In this document: in pieces, positions 9,488-17,656 of the stretch
Layout: every line of letters starts with the position of its first letter
How positions within the stretch are numbered: the stretch's first letter is position 1
Source: Burkholderiales bacterium
GTDB lineage: Bacteria; Pseudomonadota; Gammaproteobacteria; Burkholderiales; Burkholderiaceae_C
Assembly: GCA_028868855.1 (NCBI GenBank)
Contig: JAGWTR010000001.1
Span: 62,001 to 126,000, forward strand
DNA: 64,000 nucleotides
Reading direction: 5' to 3'
Notes under the pieces: model-generated
What the model was told of the DNA's origin: nothing
Seen by the model: only the letters and a program-made list of their open reading frames with translations
Database searches by the model: none
Program-made: the position numbers and the translations under genes

Positions 9488-10990
9488 ATGGCAAATTCAC
9501 ACGACATTCTGATCAATTGGACGCCCCAGGAAACCCGTGTGGCCATCGTGGAGGGCGGGGCGGTGCAGGAGTTGCACGTCGAGCGCACCCTGGAGCGCGG
9601 GCTGGTGGGCAATGTGTATGCCGGCAAGGTGGCGCGCGTGCTGCCGGGCATGCAATCGGCCTTCATCGACATCGGCCTGGATCGGGCCGCCTTTTTGCAT
9701 GTGGCCGATCTGCATCGTGAAGACCCCAGCCAGCGCGGCAGCGTGCGCTCGCCCGACACCCCCATGCCCATTGAAAAGCGCCTGCATGAAGGCCAGCCTC
9801 TGATGGTGCAGGTCATCAAGGACCCGATCGGCACGAAAGGTGCACGACTGTCCTCCCAGATCAGCATCGCGGGCCGTCTGCTGGTGTTTTTGCCCCAGGA
9901 CGATCACATCGGAATCTCGCAAAAGATAGGCTCGGCCGAGTTGCGCGAGCAACTGCGGGCGCGCATGCTGCAGCTGCTGGGCGAGCCAGAAAATAGCGAG
10001 GGCCGCACTCGTTCGGGCGGCTTTATCCTGCGCACCAACGCAGAAGATGCCACCGACGCGGAACTGGTCGCCGACATCGCCTATCTGCGCAAGACCTGGG
10101 CCACCATCCGTGAGCAAGCGCTCAAGGTCGCGCCGGGCTCCTTGCTGCACCAGGACTTGAATCTGGTCCAGCGCGTATTGCGGGATTTGGTCAGTGAGCA
10201 AAGCCAGAGCATTCGCATCGACTCACTGATCCAGTTCGATGCGCTGCGGGCTTTCGGGGGCGAGTTCACGCCGACCTCAGTGGACAAGCTGCAGCACTAC
10301 AAAGGCGAACGGCCCATCTTTGACCTGTTCAACATCGACCAGGAAATCGAGCGGGCCCTGGCGCGGCGCGTCGACCTGAAGTCGGGCGGCTATCTGATCA
10401 TCGACCAGACCGAGGCCCTCACCACCGTGGATGTCAACACCGGCGGCTATGTGGGGGCGCGTAATTTTGACGACACCATCTTCAAGACCAACCTGGAGGC
10501 GTCGCAGGCCATCGCGCGCCAGCTGCGGCTGCGCAACCTGGGTGGCATGATCATCATCGACTTCATCGACATGCTGCGCGAGGACCACCGCGACAACGTG
10601 CTGGCGGAGTTTCGCAAGCAGATCGGACGTGACCGCACCAAAGTCACCGTCAGTGGGTTTTCGCCCCTGGGGCTGGTCGAGATGACGCGCAAGCGCACCC
10701 GTGAATCGCTGGCGCACATGCTGTGCCAGCCGTGCCCTACCTGTGAGGGGCGCGGGCAGGTCAAGACGCCGCGCACGGTGTGCTACAACATTTTGCGCGA
10801 GATCCTGCGTGAAGCGCGCCAGTTCAATCCCCGTGAATTTCGCATCGTGGCCAGTGCGGCTGTGGTCGAAATGTTCCTCGATGAGGAAAGCCAGCATCTG
10901 GCCGGTCTGATCGATTTCATCGGCAAGCCAGTGTCCTTGCAGACCGAACCCTGGGTGTCTCCCGAGCAATACGACATTGTGTTGTTGTGA
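9488..10990 (+). CDS. rng: Ribonuclease G
   Basis: Endoribonuclease of the RNase E/G family that matures the 5' end of 16S rRNA and cuts AU-rich single-stranded RNA. The N-terminal S1 domain includes ERGLVGNVYAGKV; the metal-binding catalytic region is TTVDVNTGGYVG; and the zinc-link cysteines are in LCQPCPTCEGRG. Length of 500 residues is normal for RNase G and too short for RNase E. ATG 9488 matches the family start (MANSHDILINWTPQETRV); the longer ORF begins inside the preceding gene. Confidence 0.96.
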   Translation: MANSHDILINWTPQETRVAIVEGGAVQELHVERTLERGLVGNVYAGKVARVLPGMQSAFIDIGLDRAAFLHVADLHREDPSQRGSVRSPDTPMPIEKRLHEGQPLMVQVIKDPIGTKGARLSSQISIAGRLLVFLPQDDHIGISQKIGSAELREQLRARMLQLLGEPENSEGRTRSGGFILRTNAEDATDAELVADIAYLRKTWATIREQALKVAPGSLLHQDLNLVQRVLRDLVSEQSQSIRIDSLIQFDALRAFGGEFTPTSVDKLQHYKGERPIFDLFNIDQEIERALARRVDLKSGGYLIIDQTEALTTVDVNTGGYVGARNFDDTIFKTNLEASQAIARQLRLRNLGGMIIIDFIDMLREDHRDNVLAEFRKQIGRDRTKVTVSGFSPLGLVEMTRKRTRESLAHMLCQPCPTCEGRGQVKTPRTVCYNILREILREARQFNPREFRIVASAAVVEMFLDEESQHLAGLIDFIGKPVSLQTEPWVSPEQYDIVLL

Positions 10991-11108
10991 CCTCCTGGTG
11001 CCCCAGTCGCTTTACATGTCTTTGCAAGGGTGAACGGGGTCGGGGCGGCGACTGCGGGTTTGTCGGGGCACAATGTCCCCCTGTACGGTTAAGTCTGCTG
11101 CTGAAACG

Positions 11109-12452
11109 ATGCTTGAGAACCCATTGATTTCCTCCGACCCGTTGGCCTTGCCGCGCCGTGCCTGTTTGAAGACCGCACTCCTGTCTGGCGCATTGGCGGC
11201 GGCCGGTTTATGGAGCGCCGGGCCAGCCCTGGCCCAGTTCCGCGTTGAAATCTCCGGCGTGGGGGCGACTCAGATCCCCGTGGCCATGGCCCGCTTCCGT
11301 GGCGAAGACCGATCACCTCAGCCGATCGCGGGCATCGTCACGGCCGACCTGGAACGTTGCGGCCTGTTCAAGACGCAAGATGCCTCGGCCAATAATTTCG
11401 ACGAAATGTCTCGACCGGTGTTGGCAGACTGGCGCAGCAAAGGCGCCGAAGCCTTGTTGACGGGGTCGGTCATGGCCCTGGCCGATGGTCGCTATGACGT
11501 CCGCTATCGCCTGTGGGACCTCGTCAAGAACAAGGACCTGGGGGTGCAAAGCCTGGTGGTGGCCGCGGCTGATCTGCGTCTGGCGGCCCACCGCATCGCC
11601 GATGATCTGTACGAAAAATTGACGGGCGAGAAGGGGGCCTTCGCCACCCGCATTGCCTACGTGGCCAAAACAGGTCGTCGCTATGTGCTGTGGGTGGCCG
11701 ATTCCGACGGCAGAGGGGAGCGCGATGCACTCACCAGCCGTGAACCGATCATCTCCCCGGCGTGGTCGCCAGATGGGGGGACGCTGGCCTATGTGTCCTT
11801 TGAAGGGGGCAAGGCCACGGTGATGACTCAGGAGTTGACGACCGGGCGCCGTCGCGTCCTGGCCAGTTTCAAGGGCACCAACAGCGCGCCGGCCTGGTCG
11901 CCCGACGGCAAGCAAGTGCTCGTCACGCTCAGTCGGGACGGGGGCTCGCAGCTGTACTCGATGGGTGCCGATGGCGCAGGGGCGCGGCGCCTGACGCAAA
12001 GTGCCAGCATCGACACCGAAGCGGCTTTCTCGGCCGATGGCAGCACGGTGTACTTCGTCAGTGACCGGGGCGGCAGCCCACAGATTTACCGCATGCCCGC
12101 GAGCGGCGGCGCTGCGCAGCGTGTGACCTTCAATGGGGCCTACAACATCAGTCCGGCGCCCAGCCCTGACGGCCGCTGGTTGGCCTACATCGGCCAGGTC
12201 AATGGCGCCTACCGCGTGCACCTGATGGAGCTGAGCTCAGGCACTGTGCGGGTGCTCACCGACACCCGCGATGATGAAAGCCCCAGCTTTGCGCCCAACA
12301 GCCGCCAGATCATCTACGCCACACGGGCGCAAGGCCGCGATGTGCTGATGACCACGACGCTGGATGGCCGCATCAAGGCCAGCCTGGCCACTCCCCAGGC
12401 CGACGTGCGCGAGCCCGTCTGGGGGCCTGATATCAGCGGTGCCAAGCGTTGA
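11109..12452 (+). CDS. tolB: Tol-Pal system beta-propeller protein TolB with a Tat-like signal peptide
   Basis: Periplasmic partner of Pal in the Tol-Pal machine for outer membrane constriction at division. The C-terminal half shows five propeller repeats, for example [28 protein letters not shown] and [15 protein letters not shown]. The N terminus reads [20 protein letters not shown], a twin-arginine type signal (RRxxLK followed by a weak hydrophobic stretch ending PALAQ), whereas TolB is generally Sec-exported in E. coli. 447 residues from ATG 11109. An upstream in-frame ATG at 11073 would add 12 residues with no sign of use. pal follows after 46 bases. Confidence 0.94.
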   Translation: MLENPLISSDPLALPRRACLKTALLSGALAAAGLWSAGPALAQFRVEISGVGATQIPVAMARFRGEDRSPQPIAGIVTADLERCGLFKTQDASANNFDEMSRPVLADWRSKGAEALLTGSVMALADGRYDVRYRLWDLVKNKDLGVQSLVVAAADLRLAAHRIADDLYEKLTGEKGAFATRIAYVAKTGRRYVLWVADSDGRGERDALTSREPIISPAWSPDGGTLAYVSFEGGKATVMTQELTTGRRRVLASFKGTNSAPAWSPDGKQVLVTLSRDGGSQLYSMGADGAGARRLTQSASIDTEAAFSADGSTVYFVSDRGGSPQIYRMPASGGAAQRVTFNGAYNISPAPSPDGRWLAYIGQVNGAYRVHLMELSSGTVRVLTDTRDDESPSFAPNSRQIIYATRAQGRDVLMTTTLDGRIKASLATPQADVREPVWGPDISGAKR

Positions 12453-12498
12453 ACTGCTTCCGATTTTCTACCTGTCAATACCATTTAAGGAACTTGCC

Positions 12499-13077
12499 AT
12501 GAAATTGACTCTCGCCCCATCTTTGATGTCCAAGAAAGCTGCCCGCTGGGCGGTCATTGGCCTGTGCAGCGCCTCCGCACTGTGGCTGTCGGGCTGCGGC
12601 TCCACGGTCAAGCTCGACGACAAGCCGGTGGCGGTCGAGTCGCGCACCATTCCTGGCCAGGGCGGCTCTGGCCAATCTTCGGCGGTGCCGGCCTCGACCG
12701 TGGCCCCGGTTTCGACCAGCGCGGACGATGAAGCGGCGGCCAGGGCTGCACGGGCTCGTGTCATCTACTTTGACTTCGACAGCTATGTGGTCAAGGATGA
12801 ATTCCGCCCTGTGCTGGAGAGTAATGCCAAGGTGCTGAGCGCGGCGCGTAGCAAGCGCATCTTTGTGGAAGGGCACACCGACGAGCGCGGTGGCCGTGAA
12901 TACAACCTGGCGCTGGGGCAAAAACGCGCCGAAGCCGTGGTCAAGTCCCTGAGCGTGCTGGGCGTGTCTCCTGATCAACTCGAAGCGGTGAGCTATGGCA
13001 AAGAACGTCCAGCCGTCACAGGCAGCGATGAAGAAGCCTGGGCCAAGAACCGCCGTGTTGAACTCAAAGACCGTTGA
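12499..13077 (+). CDS. pal: Peptidoglycan-associated lipoprotein
   Basis: Outer membrane lipoprotein that binds peptidoglycan and TolB. A lipobox (LWLSGC) closes the signal peptide. The C-terminal OmpA-like domain is evident from IYFDFDSYVVKDEF and VEGHTDERGGREYNLALGQKRA, where the Asp and Arg bind diaminopimelate. ATG 12499 was preferred to the longer frame inside tolB because the lipoprotein signal starts there, and AAGGAAC precedes it. 192 residues. Confidence 0.96.
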   Translation: MKLTLAPSLMSKKAARWAVIGLCSASALWLSGCGSTVKLDDKPVAVESRTIPGQGGSGQSSAVPASTVAPVSTSADDEAAARAARARVIYFDFDSYVVKDEFRPVLESNAKVLSAARSKRIFVEGHTDERGGREYNLALGQKRAEAVVKSLSVLGVSPDQLEAVSYGKERPAVTGSDEEAWAKNRRVELKDR

Positions 13078-13101
13078 TCTGACTGAGCGAGGACCGTCCC
13101 G

Positions 13102-13920
13102 ATGAGCGCTGTATCGATCAAGACTACGTCTTTGTGGCGCTGGCGCCCCTGGGTGGTTTCACTGCTGACCGTGTTGGCGGCCGCGCAGGTTCACGCCGGC
13201 CTGCTGGACGATGACGAGGCACGTCGCGCGATCCTTGAGTTGCGTCAACAGCGCACCAAGGACAGCGATGCGACGCGCGCGTCCATCAGTGAGCTCAATG
13301 CTCAGGTGGAACAACTCAAGCGCAATCTTCTGGACATGAATGCGCAGCTTGAACAGTTGCGCAATGACCTGGCCAAGCAGCGCGGTGAGGATGAGTTGCT
13401 GGCGAAAGACGTGGCCGATCTGCAGCGCCATCAAAAGGACCTGCAGCAAGGCGTCGATGAGCGCGTTCGAAAGCTGGAGCCGCAGACGATCAGCCTGGAC
13501 GGCAAAACCTTCCAGGCCGAACCCGACGAAAAAGCTCAGTTTGAGGACGCCTTGGGTAAACTGCGCCAAGCCGACTTTGCGGGCGCCGTGACCGGCCTCA
13601 ACGCCTTCATGAAGCGCTATCCCAGCAGCGGGTATCGCGAGTCGGGGCTGTACTGGCTGGGCAATGCTCAGTATGGGCAGCGTGACTACAAAGGGGCCTT
13701 GGCCACGTTTCGGGCCTTGCTGACCAAGGCGCCAGAACATGTGCGAGCGCCGGAGGCCTTGTTGTCCATCGCCAATTGCCACACTGAGTTGAAAGAGACC
13801 AAGTCGGCTCACAAAGTGCTGGAAGAACTCATCAAGGCCTATCCCAACTCTGAAGCCGCGCAAGCGGCTCGGGAGCGCTTGGCAGCGGCCAACTCGGCCT
13901 CTGCCAAATCACGCAAATGA
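13102..13920 (+). CDS. cpoB: Cell division coordinator CpoB (YbgF)
   Basis: Periplasmic protein that links PBP1B activity with Tol-Pal constriction. A signal peptide (LLTVLAAAQVHA) is followed by a coiled-coil trimerisation helix (IRSELNAQVEQLKRN type heptads, residues about 40-120) and a TPR region with the family phrase YPSSGYRESGLYWLGNAQYG. 272 residues, third gene of tolB-pal-cpoB. The stop overlaps the start of tcdA by 4 bases. Confidence 0.94.
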   Translation: MSAVSIKTTSLWRWRPWVVSLLTVLAAAQVHAGLLDDDEARRAILELRQQRTKDSDATRASISELNAQVEQLKRNLLDMNAQLEQLRNDLAKQRGEDELLAKDVADLQRHQKDLQQGVDERVRKLEPQTISLDGKTFQAEPDEKAQFEDALGKLRQADFAGAVTGLNAFMKRYPSSGYRESGLYWLGNAQYGQRDYKGALATFRALLTKAPEHVRAPEALLSIANCHTELKETKSAHKVLEELIKAYPNSEAAQAARERLAAANSASAKSRK

Positions 13921-14684
13921 ACACGCTGGCCGCTGACCAGCCCGATCTGGAGCGCCGCTTTGGCGGAGTGCGCCGGTTGCACGGTAGTGCCGCTTACGAT
14001 CGCCTGCGGGCGGCTCGGGTCGCCATCATCGGGGTCGGCGGTGTGGGTTCGTGGGCGGCCGAAGCCCTTGCGCGCAGCGGCGTGGCCGAGTTGACCTTGA
14101 TCGACCTGGACCATGTGGCCGAGTCCAACATCAACCGCCAGATTCAAGCCGTGGACAGCACGCTGGGCCAGGCCAAGGTGCTGGCCTTGAAGGACCGCAT
14201 TGCGCAGATCCATCCGGGCTGCGTGGTGCATGCCGTCGAAGAGTTCGTCGATGAGGCCAACGTGGCTGATCTGCTGTCCGCAGCGGCGCTGGACGCGGTG
14301 ATTGATTGCTGCGATCAGGTGCGCGCCAAAGCGGCAGTCGCGGCCTGGGGTTGGCAGCACGAGCGGCTGATTGTTGCCGTGGGGGCGGCCGGGGGAAAGA
14401 TGCAACCTCAACTGGTGCAGGTGGCGGACTTGGCGGAGGCCACCCATGACCCCTTGCTGGCCAGTCTGCGCCAGCGCCTGCGCCAGCGCCACGATGGCGC
14501 GCGCAAGGGCCGCATGGGCCTGTCTTGCGTGTTCTCGCGTGAAACTGTGCGACCGTCGCAGGACGGAGAGTGCAGTGTTGACGGCTCGTTGAACTGCAGC
14601 GGCTATGGCTCCAGCGTGACCGTGACGGCCACGTTCGGACTGGTGGCGGCGGCCCAGGTGATGAACCATCTGGGCACGGCTTGA
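13917..14684 (+). CDS. tcdA: tRNA threonylcarbamoyladenosine dehydratase
   Basis: E1-like enzyme (CsdL/YgdL) that uses ATP to cyclise t6A37 of tRNA to ct6A. The nucleotide-binding stretch is IIGVGGVGSWAAEALARSGV and the adenylation region includes NRQIQAV. 255 residues, normal length. It overlaps cpoB by 4 bases and lies immediately upstream of two tRNA-Lys genes, both of which decode ANN codons and are substrates of the t6A pathway; the neighbourhood may be chance. Confidence 0.92.
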   Translation: MNTLAADQPDLERRFGGVRRLHGSAAYDRLRAARVAIIGVGGVGSWAAEALARSGVAELTLIDLDHVAESNINRQIQAVDSTLGQAKVLALKDRIAQIHPGCVVHAVEEFVDEANVADLLSAAALDAVIDCCDQVRAKAAVAAWGWQHERLIVAVGAAGGKMQPQLVQVADLAEATHDPLLASLRQRLRQRHDGARKGRMGLSCVFSRETVRPSQDGECSVDGSLNCSGYGSSVTVTATFGLVAAAQVMNHLGTA

Positions 14685-14699
14685 TTTTCGGGTTATAAT
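14671..14699 (+). promoter_or_regulatory. Sigma-70 type promoter of the tRNA-Lys genes
   Basis: A perfect -10 box TATAAT at 14694-14699 is preceded by TGGGCA (14671-14676), a four-of-six match to the -35 box, with 17 bases between. It stands 14 bases upstream of the mature 5' end of the first tRNA. The -35 is inside the end of tcdA. Confidence 0.7.
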
Positions 14700-14713
14700 C
14701 TTGGGCTTTTCCG

Positions 14714-14789
14714 GGGTCGTTAGCTCAGTTGGTAGAGCAGCGGACTTTTAATCCGTTGGTCGCAGGTTCGAGTCCCGCACGACCCACCA
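14714..14789 (+). tRNA. tRNA-Lys (anticodon TTT)
   Basis: A 76-base cloverleaf with the CCA encoded. The acceptor stem GGGTCGT pairs with ACGACCC; the D arm is TAGCTCAGTTGGTAGAGC; the anticodon loop is CTTTTAA, giving TTT; and the T arm contains GGTTCGAGTCC. Confidence 0.97.
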
Positions 14790-14800
14790 GAAAATTCGCA

Positions 14801-14840
14801 AGATTTCGATCTATAATAGAAATCTTGACACCGAAAGGTG
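14801..14840 (+). other. Two small hairpins between the tRNA-Lys genes
   Basis: AGATTTC at 14801-14807 pairs with GAAATCT at 14819-14825. CACC-GAAA-GGTG at 14829-14840 makes a second hairpin with a GNRA tetraloop that ends one base before the next tRNA. They probably guide processing of a dicistronic precursor; there is no U run, so termination is unlikely. A TATAAT at 14812-14817 lies in the first loop, but no good -35 box is 17 bases upstream. Confidence 0.5.
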
Positions 14841-14841
14841 C

Positions 14842-14917
14842 GGGCTCCTAGCTCAGTTGGTAGAGCAGCGGACTCTTAATCCGTTGGTCGACAGTTCGAA
14901 TCTGTCGGGGCCCACCA
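14842..14917 (+). tRNA. tRNA-Lys (anticodon CTT)
   Basis: A second 76-base tRNA with encoded CCA. The acceptor stem GGGCTCC pairs with GGGGCCC, with one G-U pair. The anticodon loop is CTCTTAA, anticodon CTT. The T arm has CAGTTCGAATCTG. It shares the D arm and anticodon stem with the preceding tRNA and so is likely a tandem duplicate that diverged. Confidence 0.97.
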
Positions 14918-14950
14918 AAATTAAGCTAAGTGAATCAATCCCTCTTAGCG

Positions 14951-14982
14951 AAAAAGCCACCCTCCGGGGTGGCTTTTTTTTT
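14951..14982 (+). terminator. Rho-independent terminator after the tRNA pair
   Basis: AGCCACCC and GGGTGGCT form a stem around a small loop, followed by nine T and preceded by an A run, so it may also work on the other strand. Confidence 0.9.
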
Positions 14983-15040
14983 GCTTGTCCAGTTGCCGTG
15001 CAAGCGCCTTGTCAGCACATTTGATCAACCTAGGACTGTC

Positions 15041-15073
15041 CCGGGCACAAGGTGGTCTGTGCCTTTGCCCGGC
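15041..15073. repeat. Imperfect inverted repeat downstream of the tRNA operon
   Basis: CCGGGCACAAGG (15041-15052) is answered by CCTTTGCCCGG (15063-15073) with one bulged base. It lies in the 143-base gap between the tRNA terminator and the end of the thioesterase-like gene. No T run follows. It could be an end structure for the minus-strand gene or part of a dispersed repeat. I see nothing else in this gap. Confidence 0.4.
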
Positions 15074-15125
15074 ACGCTAGCGACAGGTTCTACGCGGGCC
15101 ACCTTGCCGGTTAAGCACGCCACAG

Positions 15126-15656
15126 TTAGGGGGCAATCGCAATGTCCATCCCTTGAAGCGCCAGAATCGCATTGGATGTGGACGCCGACAGGGCGTCTGG
15201 CTCGACCAGCAGCCCGGCCTCTCGGATGATGTCGGCCGGTCGCACCACCCCTTGGGGGCTGCGCATGACGCCGGTCACGATGGCCGTGGCACACACGCTG
15301 CCATCCTCGGATCGAATGACATGCTCCAGATAAAAGGTGCGCTCATCCCAATGGACCAGTTTGGTGGTCAGTTCCAGCTTTTGGAATGCCTTGATGGATT
15401 TTTTGTAGCTGAAGATTTCATTGGACGTGGTGGGCGCCAGTTTCTTTTTGAATGCGATCTTGCGCAGGTCCGAGCTGAGCAGCAAGTTCCACAAACCCAG
15501 TTCCATGAAACGCCCGTAACCATGCGTGAACATCTTGGTCACATCGGTGTCAAACAAAGGCATGGCCCTGAATTTCAGCGTACGGTGGGCGGCAAATGAG
15601 AGTTCAGGGCTCACAAGGCACTGAATGATCAGCAAAAACAATCTGAATCTGTACAT
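15126..15656 (-). CDS. Thioesterase-like (hot-dog, FadM/4HBT-type) protein
   Basis: A 176-residue protein similar in outline to the acyl-CoA thioesterase family in which a short hydrophobic leader is followed by an LxFRxxPxDxD segment and a GRY/GRF motif; here the same places read TLKFRAMPLFDTDVT and HGYGRFMELGLWNLLL. The usual NLHMNNGRY sequence is altered (TKMFTHGYGRF), so activity is uncertain. M at 15656 matches the family start; the ORF extends 42 residues upstream without support. Base composition is noticeably richer in A+T than the neighbours, and it sits next to tRNA genes, which hints at transfer. Confidence 0.6.
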   Translation of the reverse strand: MYRFRLFLLIIQCLVSPELSFAAHRTLKFRAMPLFDTDVTKMFTHGYGRFMELGLWNLLLSSDLRKIAFKKKLAPTTSNEIFSYKKSIKAFQKLELTTKLVHWDERTFYLEHVIRSEDGSVCATAIVTGVMRSPQGVVRPADIIREAGLLVEPDALSASTSNAILALQGMDIAIAP

Positions 15657-15850
15657 GGCGATCGTGGAGATTGATTTGGTAGCGTTTTTAGAACGCACCG
15701 ATCCCTTGGCGTATCTGAATATGATTTGCCAATCTGAAATGAGCAAAGTTGTTTGCGGGACTCTTTGGCCAGCCCTTAGCACTCAACTCCCTGCGTACGC
15801 TATCGGTGCTTACGAGTGAACCGATCTTAAGTGCGATCGCTGGCGCCGTG

Positions 15851-15873
15851 GTGTCAATTTGGGACCTGACCCG
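15851..15873. repeat. Short motif like those around REP-associated transposases
   Basis: GTGTCAATTTGGGACCTGAC and the bases after it resemble the short GTCAGGTCCC/AATTTGACAC elements common beside RAYT-type transposases in proteobacteria. No transposase gene is present. It lies in a 244-base gap (15657-15900) between two minus-strand genes, in which I see no other feature. Recalled resemblance only. Confidence 0.3.
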
Positions 15874-15900
15874 CGCGAGTAGGGGGGCGGGAAGGGGGCC

Positions 15901-17556
15901 TCACTCGTTCGGCGCGTCATGCAATGATTGCGCCACCCGCACCGCGTCATCGACACTGAGGTCGCTCAGCGCGGGGCCCCGTAGCCCTGGGATGCTGGCT
16001 TTCAGCAACACGTCCTGCACGCGAGATTTCAGCCGCGTGAGCATGAGATGTTTGCCGGAGGCTTGAATCTCCAACGCGAACTCGCGCAGCGCTTCAATGC
16101 AGGTGCCGTCCAGGTCGGGCGATTCTTCCAGGCTGACGATCAGTGTGGTGGTCGATGCATGTTGCACAAGCGCCTGCCGGACCCGTGTCAACACCGGATC
16201 GACATTGGCAAAGAACATCGGCGTCTCAGGCCGCAGGATCAGAATGCCAGGGATCTGGGCGGCATCCGGGTGGATTTTGGTGCTGACAAAATCATGCCCA
16301 TCATGGAGTCGGCCCAATTCAGACACGGTGGCGTTGGACAGCCGCTTGATTGTCATCATCAGACTGAGGCCGATGGCAGCGAGCAAGCCGTCCAGCACCC
16401 CCAGCGCCAGCACCCCCAGGATCGATGCGATGACGACGAGGCGATCGCGGCGGAACTCAAAGTAAGGACGCAGCGCATTCAAGTTGAGCGAATGACTCAC
16501 CGCGTGAATCACGATGGCGGCCAGAACCGGCTCGGGTGTCAGCGCGATGGCCGGGAGCAGCGTCACCACCATCAGCAACACCACGGCGGCGCAGATCCAG
16601 ATCGACAGTTTGCTTTGCGCGCCGGCCGCTTCATTGGCCGACGTGGCTGAATAGCCCGCCCCGACCGGCATGCCGTGGAACAGTCCCGAAGCCAGGTTGG
16701 CCGCGCCGAGTGCCAGCAAATCCCGGTTGGGCGAGATGCCATCTTTGTGTTTGATGGCAAAAGTGCGAACCGAGCCATAGGACTCGGCGTAAAGGACAAA
16801 CGCCATCGCGGCGGCCACCTCCGCAAGTCGCATCCATTGGGTGCGGCTGAGGTCTGGTAAGGACGGAGCCAGTAATTTAAGGTGGATGGGCCCCACGGTC
16901 TCGATGCCATGGGCCCCCAGGTCTACCCAATGGGCCAGGGCAATGCCCGTGACGATCACCACCAAGGCTCCGGGGACGCGCCGCCAACGGCTCAGGGCCC
17001 AGAGGGTGGCAAGGGAGGCCATTCCGAGCATCAGTCCAGGTTGATTCCATTCCGTGAGGTGTTGAAACAGGTCCACCACGAAGTAGAGCGTGTCGCCGTG
17101 CCCGGGATGAACACCGACCATCTTGGGCAACTGCTTGAGAATGATCACCAGCGTCAGGCCGAACGCAAAGCCGCGCAGGACGGGTTTGGCGATGAAGTCG
17201 GAAGCGTTGCCCATCCGGGCCATGGCGGCCAGCACAAAGAAAACGCCAGTCAGGAGAATCAGGCCAAAGGACAGGGCCAGCCTCAATGCCAGGTCGCCAT
17301 TGGCCATGACCGCCGTGGCCGCTGCCATCACCGCTGCCGACGACGATGTGGCCGATACCACCGCAAAGCGGCTGCTACCCAGCAGGCCGTAGCAAAGCAA
17401 GCCGGCGAACAGCGCGATCACACCGGCCTGAGGGGGCAGGTTGCCGATGCTGGCGTAGGCAACGGCCTCGGGCAGCAGCAACCCAGCGATGGACAGCCCT
17501 GAGGCAAAGTCTTGTAGCCGTGGTGAAGCCATGAAGGTCAAGCGGGTTGTTGGCAT
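15901..17556 (-). CDS. SulP family anion transporter with STAS domain
   Basis: A 551-residue inner membrane permease of the SulP/SLC26 family, which carries sulfate, bicarbonate or carboxylates. The N-terminal sulfate-transporter signature is around AGLLLPEAVAYASIGNLPPQ; many hydrophobic segments follow to about residue 400, then a cytoplasmic STAS domain (ILILRPETPMFFANVDPVL). The start could also be the internal ATG at 17532, eight codons later. The substrate cannot be told from sequence. Divergent from the DUF2252 gene with 100 bases between. Confidence 0.88.
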   Translation of the reverse strand: MPTTRLTFMASPRLQDFASGLSIAGLLLPEAVAYASIGNLPPQAGVIALFAGLLCYGLLGSSRFAVVSATSSSAAVMAAATAVMANGDLALRLALSFGLILLTGVFFVLAAMARMGNASDFIAKPVLRGFAFGLTLVIILKQLPKMVGVHPGHGDTLYFVVDLFQHLTEWNQPGLMLGMASLATLWALSRWRRVPGALVVIVTGIALAHWVDLGAHGIETVGPIHLKLLAPSLPDLSRTQWMRLAEVAAAMAFVLYAESYGSVRTFAIKHKDGISPNRDLLALGAANLASGLFHGMPVGAGYSATSANEAAGAQSKLSIWICAAVVLLMVVTLLPAIALTPEPVLAAIVIHAVSHSLNLNALRPYFEFRRDRLVVIASILGVLALGVLDGLLAAIGLSLMMTIKRLSNATVSELGRLHDGHDFVSTKIHPDAAQIPGILILRPETPMFFANVDPVLTRVRQALVQHASTTTLIVSLEESPDLDGTCIEALREFALEIQASGKHLMLTRLKSRVQDVLLKASIPGLRGPALSDLSVDDAVRVAQSLHDAPNE

Positions 17557-17565
17557 GCTTCACAT

Positions 17566-17581
17566 TGGAATGCAAGTTGCA
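17566..17581 (+). promoter_or_regulatory. Putative sigma-54 promoter upstream of DUF2252
   Basis: TGGAATGCAAGTTGCA has GG and GC exactly ten bases apart and a perfect TTGCA -12 element; the -24 element has two mismatches to TGGCAC. It points at the DUF2252 gene 76 bases downstream. Confidence 0.45.
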
Positions 17582-17656
17582 GGATCGCGGCCGTGCATAG
17601 TTGGTTTTAAAAATGCGCTATCTTGATGGGGCCGCTCTATTGCCTGGGAGTCAACC

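Noticed and set aside
14812..14817. TATAAT between the two tRNAs as a separate promoter
   Set aside because: No acceptable -35 box at 16-18 bases; the site is inside a hairpin loop and the tRNAs are likely co-transcribed.
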